Under the pieces are notes generated by a model. The model had not been told where the DNA came from, searched no databases, and saw only the letters and a list, made by a program, of their open reading frames with translations. Of a stretch of 64,000 nt of DNA, positions 44,616-53,636 are shown one piece after another (position 1 is the stretch's first letter; every line of letters begins with the position of its first letter). Source of the DNA: Lysobacteraceae bacterium (lineage in GTDB: Bacteria; Pseudomonadota; Gammaproteobacteria; Xanthomonadales; Xanthomonadaceae); contig BPKJ01000005.1 in the NCBI GenBank assembly GCA_026005075.1, forward strand, positions 186,001 to 250,000, in the 5' to 3' direction. The position numbers and the translations under genes were made by a program.

Positions 44616-46289
44616 TCACGGCCGGGCTCCGAGAGGCGGCTGATCGGGCAGGTGGTAGCCATGGCAGGCCAGGCAGGGCGTTGCGATGCGGTCCTTCGCG
44701 CCGTGTTCCCCGGCATGGCACTGGCGGCAGTTGGCCATGTCGGGCAGCAAAAGGTCGTCGCTGGAGTGCGAGGCCGGCGCAGCATGGCAGTCGGTGCAGG
44801 CCATGGTGCGGTGACTGCCATGGTCGAAGCGCGCCTTGGCGAACCACTTTCCGTTCAGGCGAACCGGCGCCACCTTCCAGGGCTCCTCGGTGGAGCGGGT
44901 CGGGAACACCTGATGGCAGACGGTGCAGGCCTTGCCGGTGAACAGGCTCTCGCCGACCTGCCGCGCCTTGTCCCGAGCCCAGGTGAGGGCAAGCTGGCGC
45001 TGCTCGGGCTGCACCGCCTGACCGGGTCGGCGGCGTACGCGCAGCGAGGCCGGGGCGCTCGGGTCGCGCACCTCGCCCTCCAGTGCCCGGCGCGCGTAGA
45101 ACTCGTCGAGCATGTAGAAAATCTCGGCGATTCTCGCGTGCGGCACCTCGCGGTCCGGGGCGGTGATGTCGAAGCTGAGGGCATGGCAGCCCTGGCACAT
45201 GGTCTCGAAGTCGATGGGCTGCATGCCCGCGCCACCGGGCTCGGGCACGTGGCAGTCCGCGCAGGCAAGCACGCGTCGGCCGTCCGGGCCGTTGACGCCG
45301 GCCGGATCGAGATGGACGTCGTGCGGGAACTTCAGGCCGGAACCCTCCTTCAGCCCGGCCACGAGCGCCGTGCGCTGGGGCCGGTAGCGGCCGTCCTCGT
45401 CCCAGCGTGGCAGCGTGACCCGGAAGGGGGGATGGTCGAGGCCGAAGTCGCTGGCACTCTCCAGCCGGCTCGCTCCGCCCGTGCGTCCGGCGAGGTCGCG
45501 GTGGCAGTCGCTGCAGAGCGAGGCGTCGGTGCGGACCAGCCCGTCCGGTCCGTTGTGGTCACGGTGGCAGTGTGCACAGCGGGCCTTGCCCAGTTCCGGC
45601 AGATCGAACCGTGCCGGATCGGCATGGCCGTGGGTTCCGGCGTGGCAGGCAAGGCAGTCCTGGTCCTTGACCCATGCAAACGGCTGGCTGTGGCAGGCCT
45701 TGCATTCGCTGCCGAAGAAATGATGGGCCGAGGCCAGCTCGCCCGCCTGCCAGGCCTTGCGGGAGGGCAGCGGCGCGGCCTCGAGGAAGGCCGAGAGCCC
45801 CGGTGCAAAGTGCGAGGCGGCAGGCAGCAGAAGAAACAGCAGCAGGATGCCGACGAACAGGATCCACGAAGGCAGCCGTCGGGAGAGCCGGGTCTCGGCC
45901 AGGGACATCGGCAGGCGCTGGCCGGAAGTGGATGCCGCCTCGCTCCGCTCCGCGAGGCTGATCTCGACCGCGGCATCGAAGTCGGCATCCGGCTCGCGCA
46001 GCTCGATGCGGAACCCCCCCAGCTCGATCAGCGTTCCCGGTCCGCAGGTGGCCTGGTGGACGATCGCGCCGTCGATCCTGAGCCCTGCCTCGATCCGTGA
46101 CTCGACCCGATAGCGCCCGCGCGCGGGCGAGGTGATGCGGGCATGTTCCAGTGCCACCCGCATGTCCGGGAGGAACAGGGCCTGATCGGCGCCGCGGCCG
46201 ACGGTGAGCACGTCCCCGAAATGGATGTCGTCCTCGTAGCTGATCTGGCCCTTGGCCTTGCGATGGACGCGACGCACCAGCCAGCGCAT
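44616..46289 (-). CDS. FHA domain - membrane helix - decaheme cytochrome fusion
   Basis: 557 residues. N-terminal cytosolic FHA domain (about 20-97): 'VLTVGRGADQALFL' and 'VALEHARIT' match the GR...H core, though the usual phosphothreonine-contact serine is not there. One membrane helix (about 141-159) follows, then a periplasmic region with ten CXXCH motifs: CKACH, CLACH, CAHCH, CSDCH, CADCH, CQGCH, CTVCH, CTDCH, CRQCH and CLACH. The haem part resembles NapC/cytochrome c3-type carriers. It starts 8 bases after the cytochrome b-like gene. The protein may receive electrons from that partner and pass them across the periplasm, with FHA contacts controlling it. Confidence 0.9.
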   Translation of the reverse strand: MRWLVRRVHRKAKGQISYEDDIHFGDVLTVGRGADQALFLPDMRVALEHARITSPARGRYRVESRIEAGLRIDGAIVHQATCGPGTLIELGGFRIELREPDADFDAAVEISLAERSEAASTSGQRLPMSLAETRLSRRLPSWILFVGILLLFLLLPAASHFAPGLSAFLEAAPLPSRKAWQAGELASAHHFFGSECKACHSQPFAWVKDQDCLACHAGTHGHADPARFDLPELGKARCAHCHRDHNGPDGLVRTDASLCSDCHRDLAGRTGGASRLESASDFGLDHPPFRVTLPRWDEDGRYRPQRTALVAGLKEGSGLKFPHDVHLDPAGVNGPDGRRVLACADCHVPEPGGAGMQPIDFETMCQGCHALSFDITAPDREVPHARIAEIFYMLDEFYARRALEGEVRDPSAPASLRVRRRPGQAVQPEQRQLALTWARDKARQVGESLFTGKACTVCHQVFPTRSTEEPWKVAPVRLNGKWFAKARFDHGSHRTMACTDCHAAPASHSSDDLLLPDMANCRQCHAGEHGAKDRIATPCLACHGYHLPDQPPLGARP

Positions 46290-46297
46290 GGCTCACC

Positions 46298-47204
46298 TCA
46301 CCAGTAGAAGAGGACGGAAACGACGTGGGCCACCAGCGCCGCGAGCAGGGCGATGCTGAGCGGGACGTGGACGTAGAGCCAGATCTCCATCAGTGCCTGC
46401 AACTGGATGTCCCGGGCGACGCGCCCGGCCAGTGCCTTCTTGCGGGTCAAAAGGTCGATCAGCTTGCGCAGGGCCTCGGCCTTCTTGTCGCTGCTGACCT
46501 CGCTGGAGAGGAAGTCGACCATCGCGAACATGGTCCTTGCCTCCTTGCGCTGGCTGGCCCCGGCCTGCCGTTCCCGCTCGGAAGCGGCATGACGCAACTC
46601 GGCCAGCGCCGCCTCGGAGTGGTCGGCGGCGGTGAGCTGGGCCCAGACGCCGCCGCCGAGCCGGGTGCGCTCGATCGAGCGCAGGACGATGGCGTGGATC
46701 TTCGGATCGACCGCGTCGGCGAGGGTCAGGGCGTTCTGGTCCAGTTCGGCGATCTCCTCCAGCATGGCCTCGCGGCTCGCGCTCTGGCGGTTCCGCGTCA
46801 TCAGCCCGGGATAGCGAAGGTAGGCGTAGACGCCGAAGAAGCCCGAGAAGATCACGAGGAGCATGAGCACCAGCGCGAGGGTGTGGACGTTCCAGCCGAC
46901 CTGGAAGCCGCAATGCAGGAGCGCGATCAGGATCAGGCTGGTGCCGAGGTAGACGTGCGCGGACAGCCAGCCGACCAGTGGGGCGCGCCCCTTGCCGTAA
47001 CGACGCTTGCGGATTCCAAACCAGGTCAGCCACAGGATCAGTGCCGCGCCGATGGATGCCCAGCGTGTAGCCGAGCCAGGTGCCTCCGTTGGGCGGCGCG
47101 CCCTCCGGCCTGTGCCACAGGTAGGCGGCAAGGGCGCCGGACGAAAGGGCGAGCGCTACCCAGAAATAACGCAGTCGGGCGTAGGTCAGGAAGGATGCAT
47201 GCAT
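46298..47204 (-). pseudogene. Cytochrome b-like membrane protein, interrupted by a one-base insertion
   Basis: The N-terminal part (from ATG 47204: MHASFLTYARLRYFW, to 'GGTWLGYTLG') is in one frame; the continuation 'IGAALILWLTWFG' to the stop at 46298 is in another. Removing one C (minus strand) at 47054/47055 joins them as a 301-residue protein, 'LGIIGAAL'. Five to six helices are predicted. Histidines lie in or next to them ('SAHVYLGTS', 'ALLHCGF', 'WNVHTLAL', 'YVHVPLSI', 'LVAHVVSV'), as in di-haem b membrane subunits. A soluble helical loop spans about 130-260. It lies between the FAD/Fe-S reductase and the FHA-cytochrome. Frameshift could be real or an assembly error. Confidence 0.75.
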
Positions 47205-47261
47205 GGGCGGGGGGACTCCCGGGTCTCGGCAGGCATCGGCAGCCTTTGCTGGAATTGGGCT

Positions 47262-49664
47262 TCAGGTCCGCGACTGGGCATAGGTGATCAGATCCTCCGG
47301 GGAGATGCGGATGGCAGCGCCAGTGGGGCAGGAGCGGACGCAGGCGGGGCCCCCGGTGAGGTCCTTGCACATGTCGCACTTCACCGCCTTCTTTTCCGAG
47401 GACTTGGCATGGCTGGCAGGGGGGGCCTCGCCAGGACCGCTGCCGCGGCCGAACAGCAGCCATGCCAGAAGGCCCGGCTTCTCCTCCTTGCGTCCGGCCA
47501 TGTGGATCACGCCATAGGGACAGTTGCGCTCGCAGTTGCCACAGCCGATGCAGTTGTCGGCGATGAACACCTCACCATCCGGGGCGCGGTGGATCGCGTC
47601 GGGCGGGCAGTCCTTCATGCAGTGCGGGTGCTCGCAGTGGCGGCAGGACGTCGGCACATGCACGCTGGCATAGGTCGGGCCCGCCTCGCGGTCGAGCCGC
47701 GAGGTGCCCTGATGGGTCTCGGCGCAGGCCTTCTCGCAGTTGTCGCAGCGTACGCAGAGGGATTCGTCGATGAGCAGGACGTCGGTGGCCTCGCCGATGC
47801 CCTGCTGCATCAGGAAGGAAATGATGTCGGCCGCGCCGCTGGCCTGCTGCATGGCGAGGTTGGCGGCTGCGCGCTGGCGGTACTCGGCCTGCAACTGCAG
47901 GCGCAGGGTGGGATCGCGCGCCAGCAGCTTGCGGAACGACTCGGCGCTCAGGCGGATGGTCTCGGTGGCGACCGCGGCGCGGACGGTGGCCGACCGGCGC
48001 GCGTCGCCGAGCAGCGCCATCTCGCCGACGTAGTTGCCGGCAGGGACGTAGGAGAGGACGATCTCCCGTCCGCCGATGTTCCGCGAGATGGTCAGCGAAC
48101 CGCTGCGCACGAGGTGCAGCGAATCGCCCGGATCGCCCTCGCTGAACAGGACCTCGTCGGGCCGGAAACGGCAGATCTCGGCATCGGCGACGATGTCGGC
48201 CAGCGCCTCGGTGGGCGTGGTGGGCGCGAAGCGCTGCTGCACCGCGCGGGTGATGAAGACGAGGTCGATCTCGCGCTTGACCGCGGCCACCGAGTTGATG
48301 AGCCGGTTCATCGAACGCCGCGGGGTCTCGACCAGCACGCAGCCGGGGCCGGCGACGACGGTGGCGGAGCGGCGGCGTCCGGAGATCAGGCTCATCTCGC
48401 CGAAGAACTCGCCCTTGCCGAGGGTGATGCGCTGCCCGGTCTTCTCGTCGACCTCCACCTCCACGCTTCCCTCGACGATGCAAAAGAAGCTGTTGGTGTA
48501 GTCGTTGCGGCGGAACACCAGCTCGCCCGGCTGCGGCGTGCGGATGTCGGAGTCGAGCATGAACTCGCGCAGCTGGAGCGGGGTGATGTGCCCGAGCAGA
48601 CGGACGTTGTTCTGGATCCTCTGCAGCGCGGCGTCCACCGTGGTGAATCCGGGCATGGCCGAGAACTTGGCCCGCAACAGGGGCTCGTCGGCCGGCTCGA
48701 CCTTCTCGCCGAGGATGTACTCCACGACCTCGTAGCCCTGGTTCATCGCCTGCTTGATGAGCGGATAGCCCCCGAGCGCGCCGACGATGTAGAGCCCCTT
48801 GACGTTGGACTCGTACTGGGGGCTGATCGCCGGAACGGCGGCCGGATCCTTGCTCGGGAACTCGACGCCGCAGGCCTCGACGAAGGCGCGCGGCGGTGTG
48901 GCCCCGAGGCGGCCGATCACGCGGTCGCAGAGAATCTGCGCGCGGCCCTTGGGCGTGGCGAGCGTGATCCGCCCCGGCTTGCGGCCCACGCTCAGCGCCT
49001 CGACCCGCTCCGGAGTGGCGTTGTAGTAGCAGGTGATGCTGCCGTCCTCGATCGCCTTCAGGATCAGCTGGAGGTTGCCCTGCTTGGCGCGTGCGAACTC
49101 GTCGCGCCGGTTGACGATGATCACCTCGTTCTGCCTGGCCAGCGCGATGGCGTTCTCGATGGCGGCATCGCCGGCGCCCACGACGACGATGGTCTCGTTG
49201 GAATACTCGTCGGGGTCGTCGAGCTGGTACTGCACGAAGGGCAGGTCCTCCCCGGGCACGCCGAGCTTGCGCAGGTTGCCCTGCAGGCCGATCCCGAGCA
49301 CGACGTTCTCGGCCTCGACCTTGCCGGCCCGCGTCTCCAGGACGAACGAGCCGTCCGTCTGCTTGCGGATGGCGGTCACCTCGGCGCCGAAGCGCACGTT
49401 CACGCCCAGCTTGCGGACGCCCTCGTCCCAGGCCGCGAGGATCGCTTCCCGGCTGCCCGCCTTGAACGGCAAGGGCGAGCGCAGGGGCAGGATGCCCGGC
49501 TCGTCCATGACGTGCTTGCCCTTCTGGTAGCGGTAGATCGTGTTGGAGAGGTGCGGCTCGGCTTCGAGCAGGACATGGGCGATGCCGCGCTCGGCGGCGC
49601 GGGCCGCTGCCGACAGCCCCCCGGGACCCGATCCGACGATCGCGATGCGGAAACGTTCCGCCAT
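47262..49664 (-). CDS. FAD/NAD(P) reductase fused to two cyclic-nucleotide-binding domains and a four-cluster ferredoxin
   Basis: 800 residues. The reductase part (1-340) has FAD motif 'IVGSGPGGLSAA' and NAD(P) motif 'VVVGAGDAAIENA' but no CXXC, so it is not a thioredoxin reductase. Two cNMP-binding domains follow (about 348-458 and 483-598), each with 'GEM..' and 'RRSATV' phosphate-binding cassettes. The C-terminal ferredoxin (about 635-778) carries sixteen cysteines in four groups: CVRCDNCEKAC, CRHCEHPHCMKDC, CIGCGNCERNC and the CDMC...C...C set, as in DmsB/NrfC. It could pass NAD(P)H electrons to the membrane partner encoded next under cyclic-nucleotide control. ATG 49664; first gene of the cluster. 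Confidence 0.9.
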   Translation of the reverse strand: MAERFRIAIVGSGPGGLSAAARAAERGIAHVLLEAEPHLSNTIYRYQKGKHVMDEPGILPLRSPLPFKAGSREAILAAWDEGVRKLGVNVRFGAEVTAIRKQTDGSFVLETRAGKVEAENVVLGIGLQGNLRKLGVPGEDLPFVQYQLDDPDEYSNETIVVVGAGDAAIENAIALARQNEVIIVNRRDEFARAKQGNLQLILKAIEDGSITCYYNATPERVEALSVGRKPGRITLATPKGRAQILCDRVIGRLGATPPRAFVEACGVEFPSKDPAAVPAISPQYESNVKGLYIVGALGGYPLIKQAMNQGYEVVEYILGEKVEPADEPLLRAKFSAMPGFTTVDAALQRIQNNVRLLGHITPLQLREFMLDSDIRTPQPGELVFRRNDYTNSFFCIVEGSVEVEVDEKTGQRITLGKGEFFGEMSLISGRRRSATVVAGPGCVLVETPRRSMNRLINSVAAVKREIDLVFITRAVQQRFAPTTPTEALADIVADAEICRFRPDEVLFSEGDPGDSLHLVRSGSLTISRNIGGREIVLSYVPAGNYVGEMALLGDARRSATVRAAVATETIRLSAESFRKLLARDPTLRLQLQAEYRQRAAANLAMQQASGAADIISFLMQQGIGEATDVLLIDESLCVRCDNCEKACAETHQGTSRLDREAGPTYASVHVPTSCRHCEHPHCMKDCPPDAIHRAPDGEVFIADNCIGCGNCERNCPYGVIHMAGRKEEKPGLLAWLLFGRGSGPGEAPPASHAKSSEKKAVKCDMCKDLTGGPACVRSCPTGAAIRISPEDLITYAQSRT

Positions 49665-49801
49665 GGTGCGCCCCCCCAAGCGCGAACCCGGCCCACAGCA
49701 TAGCAGCCTGACCGCAAGGGGGCATCGCGGCGGGCGGGGCGTCGCTTCCTCGGCGCAGCACCGATAAGCTATGTGCCCTTGGCGAAACACGGGCGGCGAC
49801 G
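49665..49801. promoter_or_regulatory. Divergent intergenic region, cytochrome cluster / PilZ-like gene
   Basis: 137 bases between the two start codons. It must hold the promoter of the six-gene electron-transfer cluster (minus) and that of the PilZ-like gene (plus). GATAAGCTATGT near 49764 is the only AT-rich patch and could be a -10 region for the plus gene. No FNR or CRP palindrome was recognised by eye. Confidence 0.35.
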
Positions 49802-51460
49802 ATGCACACGTACCGCGAGCTGCAGCTGGGATTGCCGGAGCGCAAACCGCCCGGAGGCGACAACTTTCCTGCGGATGTCCACAAGGCGCGGGCCTGGATC
49901 GGGGTCCTGCCACGGGCCAACCTGACCGTGACCAGCGACATGCTGGAAAAAGCCCTGGTCGACCTCAACCAGTGCCGCTGGCCGGGCAAGCGGCGCCTTG
50001 CGGTGCTCGAGGTGCTGCGGCCGGTGGTGATGGAGATCGTGGCGGCATTGCACAAGCAGTGCGAGAACGTCGCCATCCCGCTCGCCCTGCCCAAGGCGCG
50101 CGTGTTCGAGCGCCTGCAAAGGCTCGAGGCGGGCCTTGCGCTGGGCTACCGGATCGCCGTGGTGGAGATGTGCGCGCCCTCCGGCAAGCGGCCGCTGCTC
50201 GGGCGCCGGAAGGTCGCCACCGCCCTTGCCCGCTCGGCATGGCACGCCGCCCGTTGTCTTCAGCACGCCTATTTCATCTACCGTCAGCCGCCTGCGGGCA
50301 CCTGGGCCCAGCTGCATCGGGTGCATGCCTTCGCGCGCAGCGCCGGGCTGGCGGAGCAGAAGGTGGAGGACCGTCTGGCCGGCAAGCGCGTGCGCGTCGG
50401 CGGGACCTATGCCGGCGCCTTGCTGATGGCCTTGTCCAACCCCTACCGTTTTTCCCAGCGCGAGCAGCAGGAGCTGGCGGACCTTTCCGAGCGGCTCGCA
50501 CCCCTGCTGGTGCTGCGTGATGCCCGGAGCGATCCGGACCAGCTCGCGGTCAGCATCGGTGCGGACCGCGGTCCCGGCTACGTGGCCGCCGAGCGCGAGG
50601 AGGACGATGATGCGCGGCTGTGGGTCGATCTCGCCCCGCTCCGCGAGCGGGTCGAGGCGGCCATCGCCGAAGCCCGCGAGGGCGTGGCCAGGATCGCGCT
50701 GGGCGAGCGGCAGGTGCTGGCCGTTGCGGCCGAGCTGCTGGCCCGGCTGCGCGATGGCTGGGAGCGCAGCCAGGCGCGCAGCACGCGCAGGCTGGCGGCG
50801 GGCCACCAGCTCGACACCGCGATCGGCATTTCGGGACTGCATTTCCACCTTTCCGGGCTGGTGGACTTCGAGACCTTCCTGCGCAAGGCGGGCGAGTCCA
50901 CGGGCGAGCAGGCCGGGCGTGCCGTCTGGGCCCACGCCGCGGTGGATGCAGGACGCGTCCCCCTGCAGCGCGCCGAGGTGATCGACCAGAGTCTCGGCGG
51001 CTACCAGTTGCGCTGGGCCGCAGACCAGGGCGTGCGTGCCAGGGTCGGCGAGCTGATCGGTCTCGCGCTGGCCACGGAGGAGGCCGACCGGCAATGGATG
51101 CTGGGCGTGATCCGCTGGCTACGCTACGAGGACGACGGCGCGGTCGAGGCGGGGATCCAGCTTCTCTCGCGCAGGGTGCGTCCGGTCGCGCTGCGCTGGG
51201 TCGATGGCGGGGGCGAGGCCAAGCCGTTGCGCGGGGTCGAGTACGAGCCGGTCAGCGGCTCCAGCGAGGGGGCGCTGCACCTCGGCGCCGCCTCGATGCA
51301 GGCGACGGGCCCGGGCCAGATCGAGGTGCTGCGGCTCGCCGAGACGGTGGACATCGACCAGCCGGCTCCGCTGCGCGAGCTGGCCGAGGTGCCGGCCGTG
51401 GCCGAGAACGCCGGCGACTATGTGCTGCTGGTCGCCCAGCGCCAGGAACGGGTGGCATGA
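49802..51460 (+). CDS. Protein of unknown function with C-terminal PilZ-like segment
   Basis: 552 residues, soluble, helical for most of its length. The last third contains '[12 protein letters not shown]' (about residue 394) and '[22 protein letters not shown]', which resemble the DxSxxG and following strand of c-di-GMP-binding PilZ domains. The upstream RxxxR motif is not clear, so ligand binding is uncertain. The stop overlaps the ispG start by four bases, an unexpected link to isoprenoid synthesis. Other c-di-GMP proteins are in the window (1864, 16367). Confidence 0.6.
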   Translation: MHTYRELQLGLPERKPPGGDNFPADVHKARAWIGVLPRANLTVTSDMLEKALVDLNQCRWPGKRRLAVLEVLRPVVMEIVAALHKQCENVAIPLALPKARVFERLQRLEAGLALGYRIAVVEMCAPSGKRPLLGRRKVATALARSAWHAARCLQHAYFIYRQPPAGTWAQLHRVHAFARSAGLAEQKVEDRLAGKRVRVGGTYAGALLMALSNPYRFSQREQQELADLSERLAPLLVLRDARSDPDQLAVSIGADRGPGYVAAEREEDDDARLWVDLAPLRERVEAAIAEAREGVARIALGERQVLAVAAELLARLRDGWERSQARSTRRLAAGHQLDTAIGISGLHFHLSGLVDFETFLRKAGESTGEQAGRAVWAHAAVDAGRVPLQRAEVIDQSLGGYQLRWAADQGVRARVGELIGLALATEEADRQWMLGVIRWLRYEDDGAVEAGIQLLSRRVRPVALRWVDGGGEAKPLRGVEYEPVSGSSEGALHLGAASMQATGPGQIEVLRLAETVDIDQPAPLRELAEVPAVAENAGDYVLLVAQRQERVA

Positions 51461-52707
51461 GCGGGACGGAGACGACGTTCGGGCCGCATCCGCGCCGGCT
51501 CACCCACGCGGTCCGCGTGGGTGGGGTGGTGATGGGCGGTGGGGCTCCGGTGGTGGTGCAGTCGATGACCAACACCGATACCGCCGACGTGACGGCCACG
51601 GTTCGCCAGGTCGCGGAGCTGGCCCGCGCGGGCTCGGAGCTGGTGCGGATCACGGTCAACACCGCGGACGCGGCGGCGGCGGTGCCGCACATCCGCGAGC
51701 GCCTCGATGCGATGGGCCTGTCGGTGCCGCTGATCGGCGACTTCCACTACAACGGCCACCAGCTGCTGCAGGACCACCCAGCCTGTGCCGAGGCCCTCGC
51801 CAAGTACCGGATCAATCCCGGCAACGTCGGCTTTGGCCGCAAGAAGGACGTCCAGTTCGCGAGCATGATCGAGTCCGCGCTGCGCTGGAACCGGCCGGTG
51901 CGGATCGGCGTCAACTGGGGTTCCCTCGACCAGGCGCTGGCGCAGGAGCTGATGGACGAGAACGCCCGCCGGGCGGAGCCGTGGGACGCGGCCGCGGTGA
52001 TGCGCGAGGCGCTGGTCCGTTCGGCGGTGGATTCCGCGGCGCGTGCCATGGAGCTCGGGCTGCCGGCGGAACGCATCGTGCTCTCGGCCAAGGTCAGTGG
52101 CGTGCAGGAGCTGATCGCCGTGTACCGCGAACTGGCAAGGCGCTCGCAATGCGCGCTCCACCTCGGTCTGACCGAAGCCGGCATGGGCAGCAAGGGCATC
52201 GTGGCCTCGGCGGCCGCCCTTGCCGTGCTGCTGCAGGAGGGCATCGGTGACACCATCCGCATCTCGCTGACCCCCGAGCCGGGAGGCGCGCGCAGCCAGG
52301 AGGTCATCGTTGCCCAGGAGCTGCTGCAGACCATGGGCTTGCGCGCGTTCACGCCCCTGGTGACCGCCTGCCCGGGCTGCGGGCGCACCACCAGCAGTTT
52401 CTTCCAGGAACTCGCCAAGGCGGTGCAGGAACACGTCCGGGCGCGGATGCCGCAGTGGCGGATCAGCCACCCCGGCGCCGAGAACCTCACCCTCGCGGTG
52501 ATGGGCTGCGTGGTCAACGGCCCCGGCGAGAGCAAGCATGCACACATCGGCATCTCGCTTCCCGGCACCGGCGAGGCTCCGGCGGCGCCGGTGTTCATCG
52601 ATGGGCGCAAGGTCACCACGTTGCGCGGCGAGGCCATCACCGAGCAGTTCCTCGCCATCATCGACGACTACGTCGAACGGCGGTTCGGCGCCCACGACGC
52701 GGCCTGA
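51457..52707 (+). CDS. ispG: 4-hydroxy-3-methylbut-2-en-1-yl diphosphate synthase (IspG/GcpE)
   Basis: 416 residues, the longer form seen in Xanthomonadales and relatives. It reduces MEcPP to HMBPP in the MEP isoprenoid pathway using a 4Fe-4S cluster. The TIM-barrel start '[14 protein letters not shown]' and the cluster cysteines in '[12 protein letters not shown]' and '[11 protein letters not shown]' are present. ATG 51457 overlaps the preceding stop (ATGA). Converges with the EamA transporter gene, with 5 bases between the ends. Confidence 0.96.
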   Translation: MSGTETTFGPHPRRLTHAVRVGGVVMGGGAPVVVQSMTNTDTADVTATVRQVAELARAGSELVRITVNTADAAAAVPHIRERLDAMGLSVPLIGDFHYNGHQLLQDHPACAEALAKYRINPGNVGFGRKKDVQFASMIESALRWNRPVRIGVNWGSLDQALAQELMDENARRAEPWDAAAVMREALVRSAVDSAARAMELGLPAERIVLSAKVSGVQELIAVYRELARRSQCALHLGLTEAGMGSKGIVASAAALAVLLQEGIGDTIRISLTPEPGGARSQEVIVAQELLQTMGLRAFTPLVTACPGCGRTTSSFFQELAKAVQEHVRARMPQWRISHPGAENLTLAVMGCVVNGPGESKHAHIGISLPGTGEAPAAPVFIDGRKVTTLRGEAITEQFLAIIDDYVERRFGAHDAA

Positions 52708-52712
52708 GCGCC

Positions 52713-53636
52713 TCAGCGCTGCGGCGGCGCGTCCCCGGCGATCCTGGCGTCACGCAGCACCTTGCGGGCGAGCAGCGCCTCGCGGCGGGCGATGTAGGCG
52801 GTGCTGGCGAAGATGATCAGTGAGCCGCACAGCGTCCACGCATCCGGCTTCTCGTCGAACAGCCACCATGCCAGCGCCGCCACCACCGGCAGCTGGAGGA
52901 AGCTGATCGGGGTGAGCGCCGAGGCTTCCCCGGCCCGCAGGGCGCGGGTCCAGAACCAGTGCGCGGCCGTGCCCAGCGCACCGGCCAGCCCACCCCAGAG
53001 CCAGCCCCAGGGGGAAGGCCAGACCCAGACCCAGAGCGCCGGAAGCAGCGAGAGCGGGACCCAGATCAGCGTCGTGTAAAGCACGATGGCATCCACCGGC
53101 TCGGTGCGCGAGAGCACCTTGATGCTGATCGCGACCATGGCGCTGGCGACGGCCGCGACCAGGGCGACGAGACTGGCAAGGGAAAACCCTTCCAGACCCG
53201 GCCGCACCACCACCAGCACGCCGAGAAAACCGGCGATGACCGCAGTCCAGCGCCGCGCCCGGACCACTTCACCCAGCACCAGCACCGCGCCGATGGTGAT
53301 GAAGATGGGCGTCGAGTAGGAGATGGCCACCGCCTGCGCCAGCGGCAGATGGGCGATGGCCCAGAAGCCGCAGAGCATGGAAACGATGCCGATCGAACAG
53401 CGCAGGAAATACAGCCCGAGCCGCTGGGTCCTGAGCAGACCCCATCCGGCGCGCGCCAGCAGGGGCAGGGCGAAGACGAGTCCGAACAGGTTGCGCAGGA
53501 AGGCGACCTGGAAGGGGTGCATGGAATGCGAGGCCAGCCGGATGGTGACCACCATCAGGCCGAACAGGACGGCCGCAGCGACCATCCACGCCGCGGCCTG
53601 CAGCGGCAGGGGCCCGGGCGTTCGCCCCGTGGTCAC
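52713..53636 (-). CDS. EamA-family (DMT) transporter
   Basis: 307 residues, ten predicted membrane helices in two EamA repeats. 'HPFQVAFLRNLFGLVFALP' marks helix 2 of the first repeat, and 'SYSTPIFITIGAVLVLGE' ends it. Members export or import metabolites such as amino acids, S-adenosylmethionine or sugars; the substrate is unknown. GTG 53636 overlaps the murB stop by four bases. Confidence 0.88.
   Translation of the reverse strand: MTTGRTPGPLPLQAAAWMVAAAVLFGLMVVTIRLASHSMHPFQVAFLRNLFGLVFALPLLARAGWGLLRTQRLGLYFLRCSIGIVSMLCGFWAIAHLPLAQAVAISYSTPIFITIGAVLVLGEVVRARRWTAVIAGFLGVLVVVRPGLEGFSLASLVALVAAVASAMVAISIKVLSRTEPVDAIVLYTTLIWVPLSLLPALWVWVWPSPWGWLWGGLAGALGTAAHWFWTRALRAGEASALTPISFLQLPVVAALAWWLFDEKPDAWTLCGSLIIFASTAYIARREALLARKVLRDARIAGDAPPQR

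Noticed and set aside
47262-49664. Thioredoxin reductase
   Set aside because: The FAD/NAD(P) part resembles TrxB, but no redox CXXC occurs between the two nucleotide motifs, and cNMP and ferredoxin domains follow.
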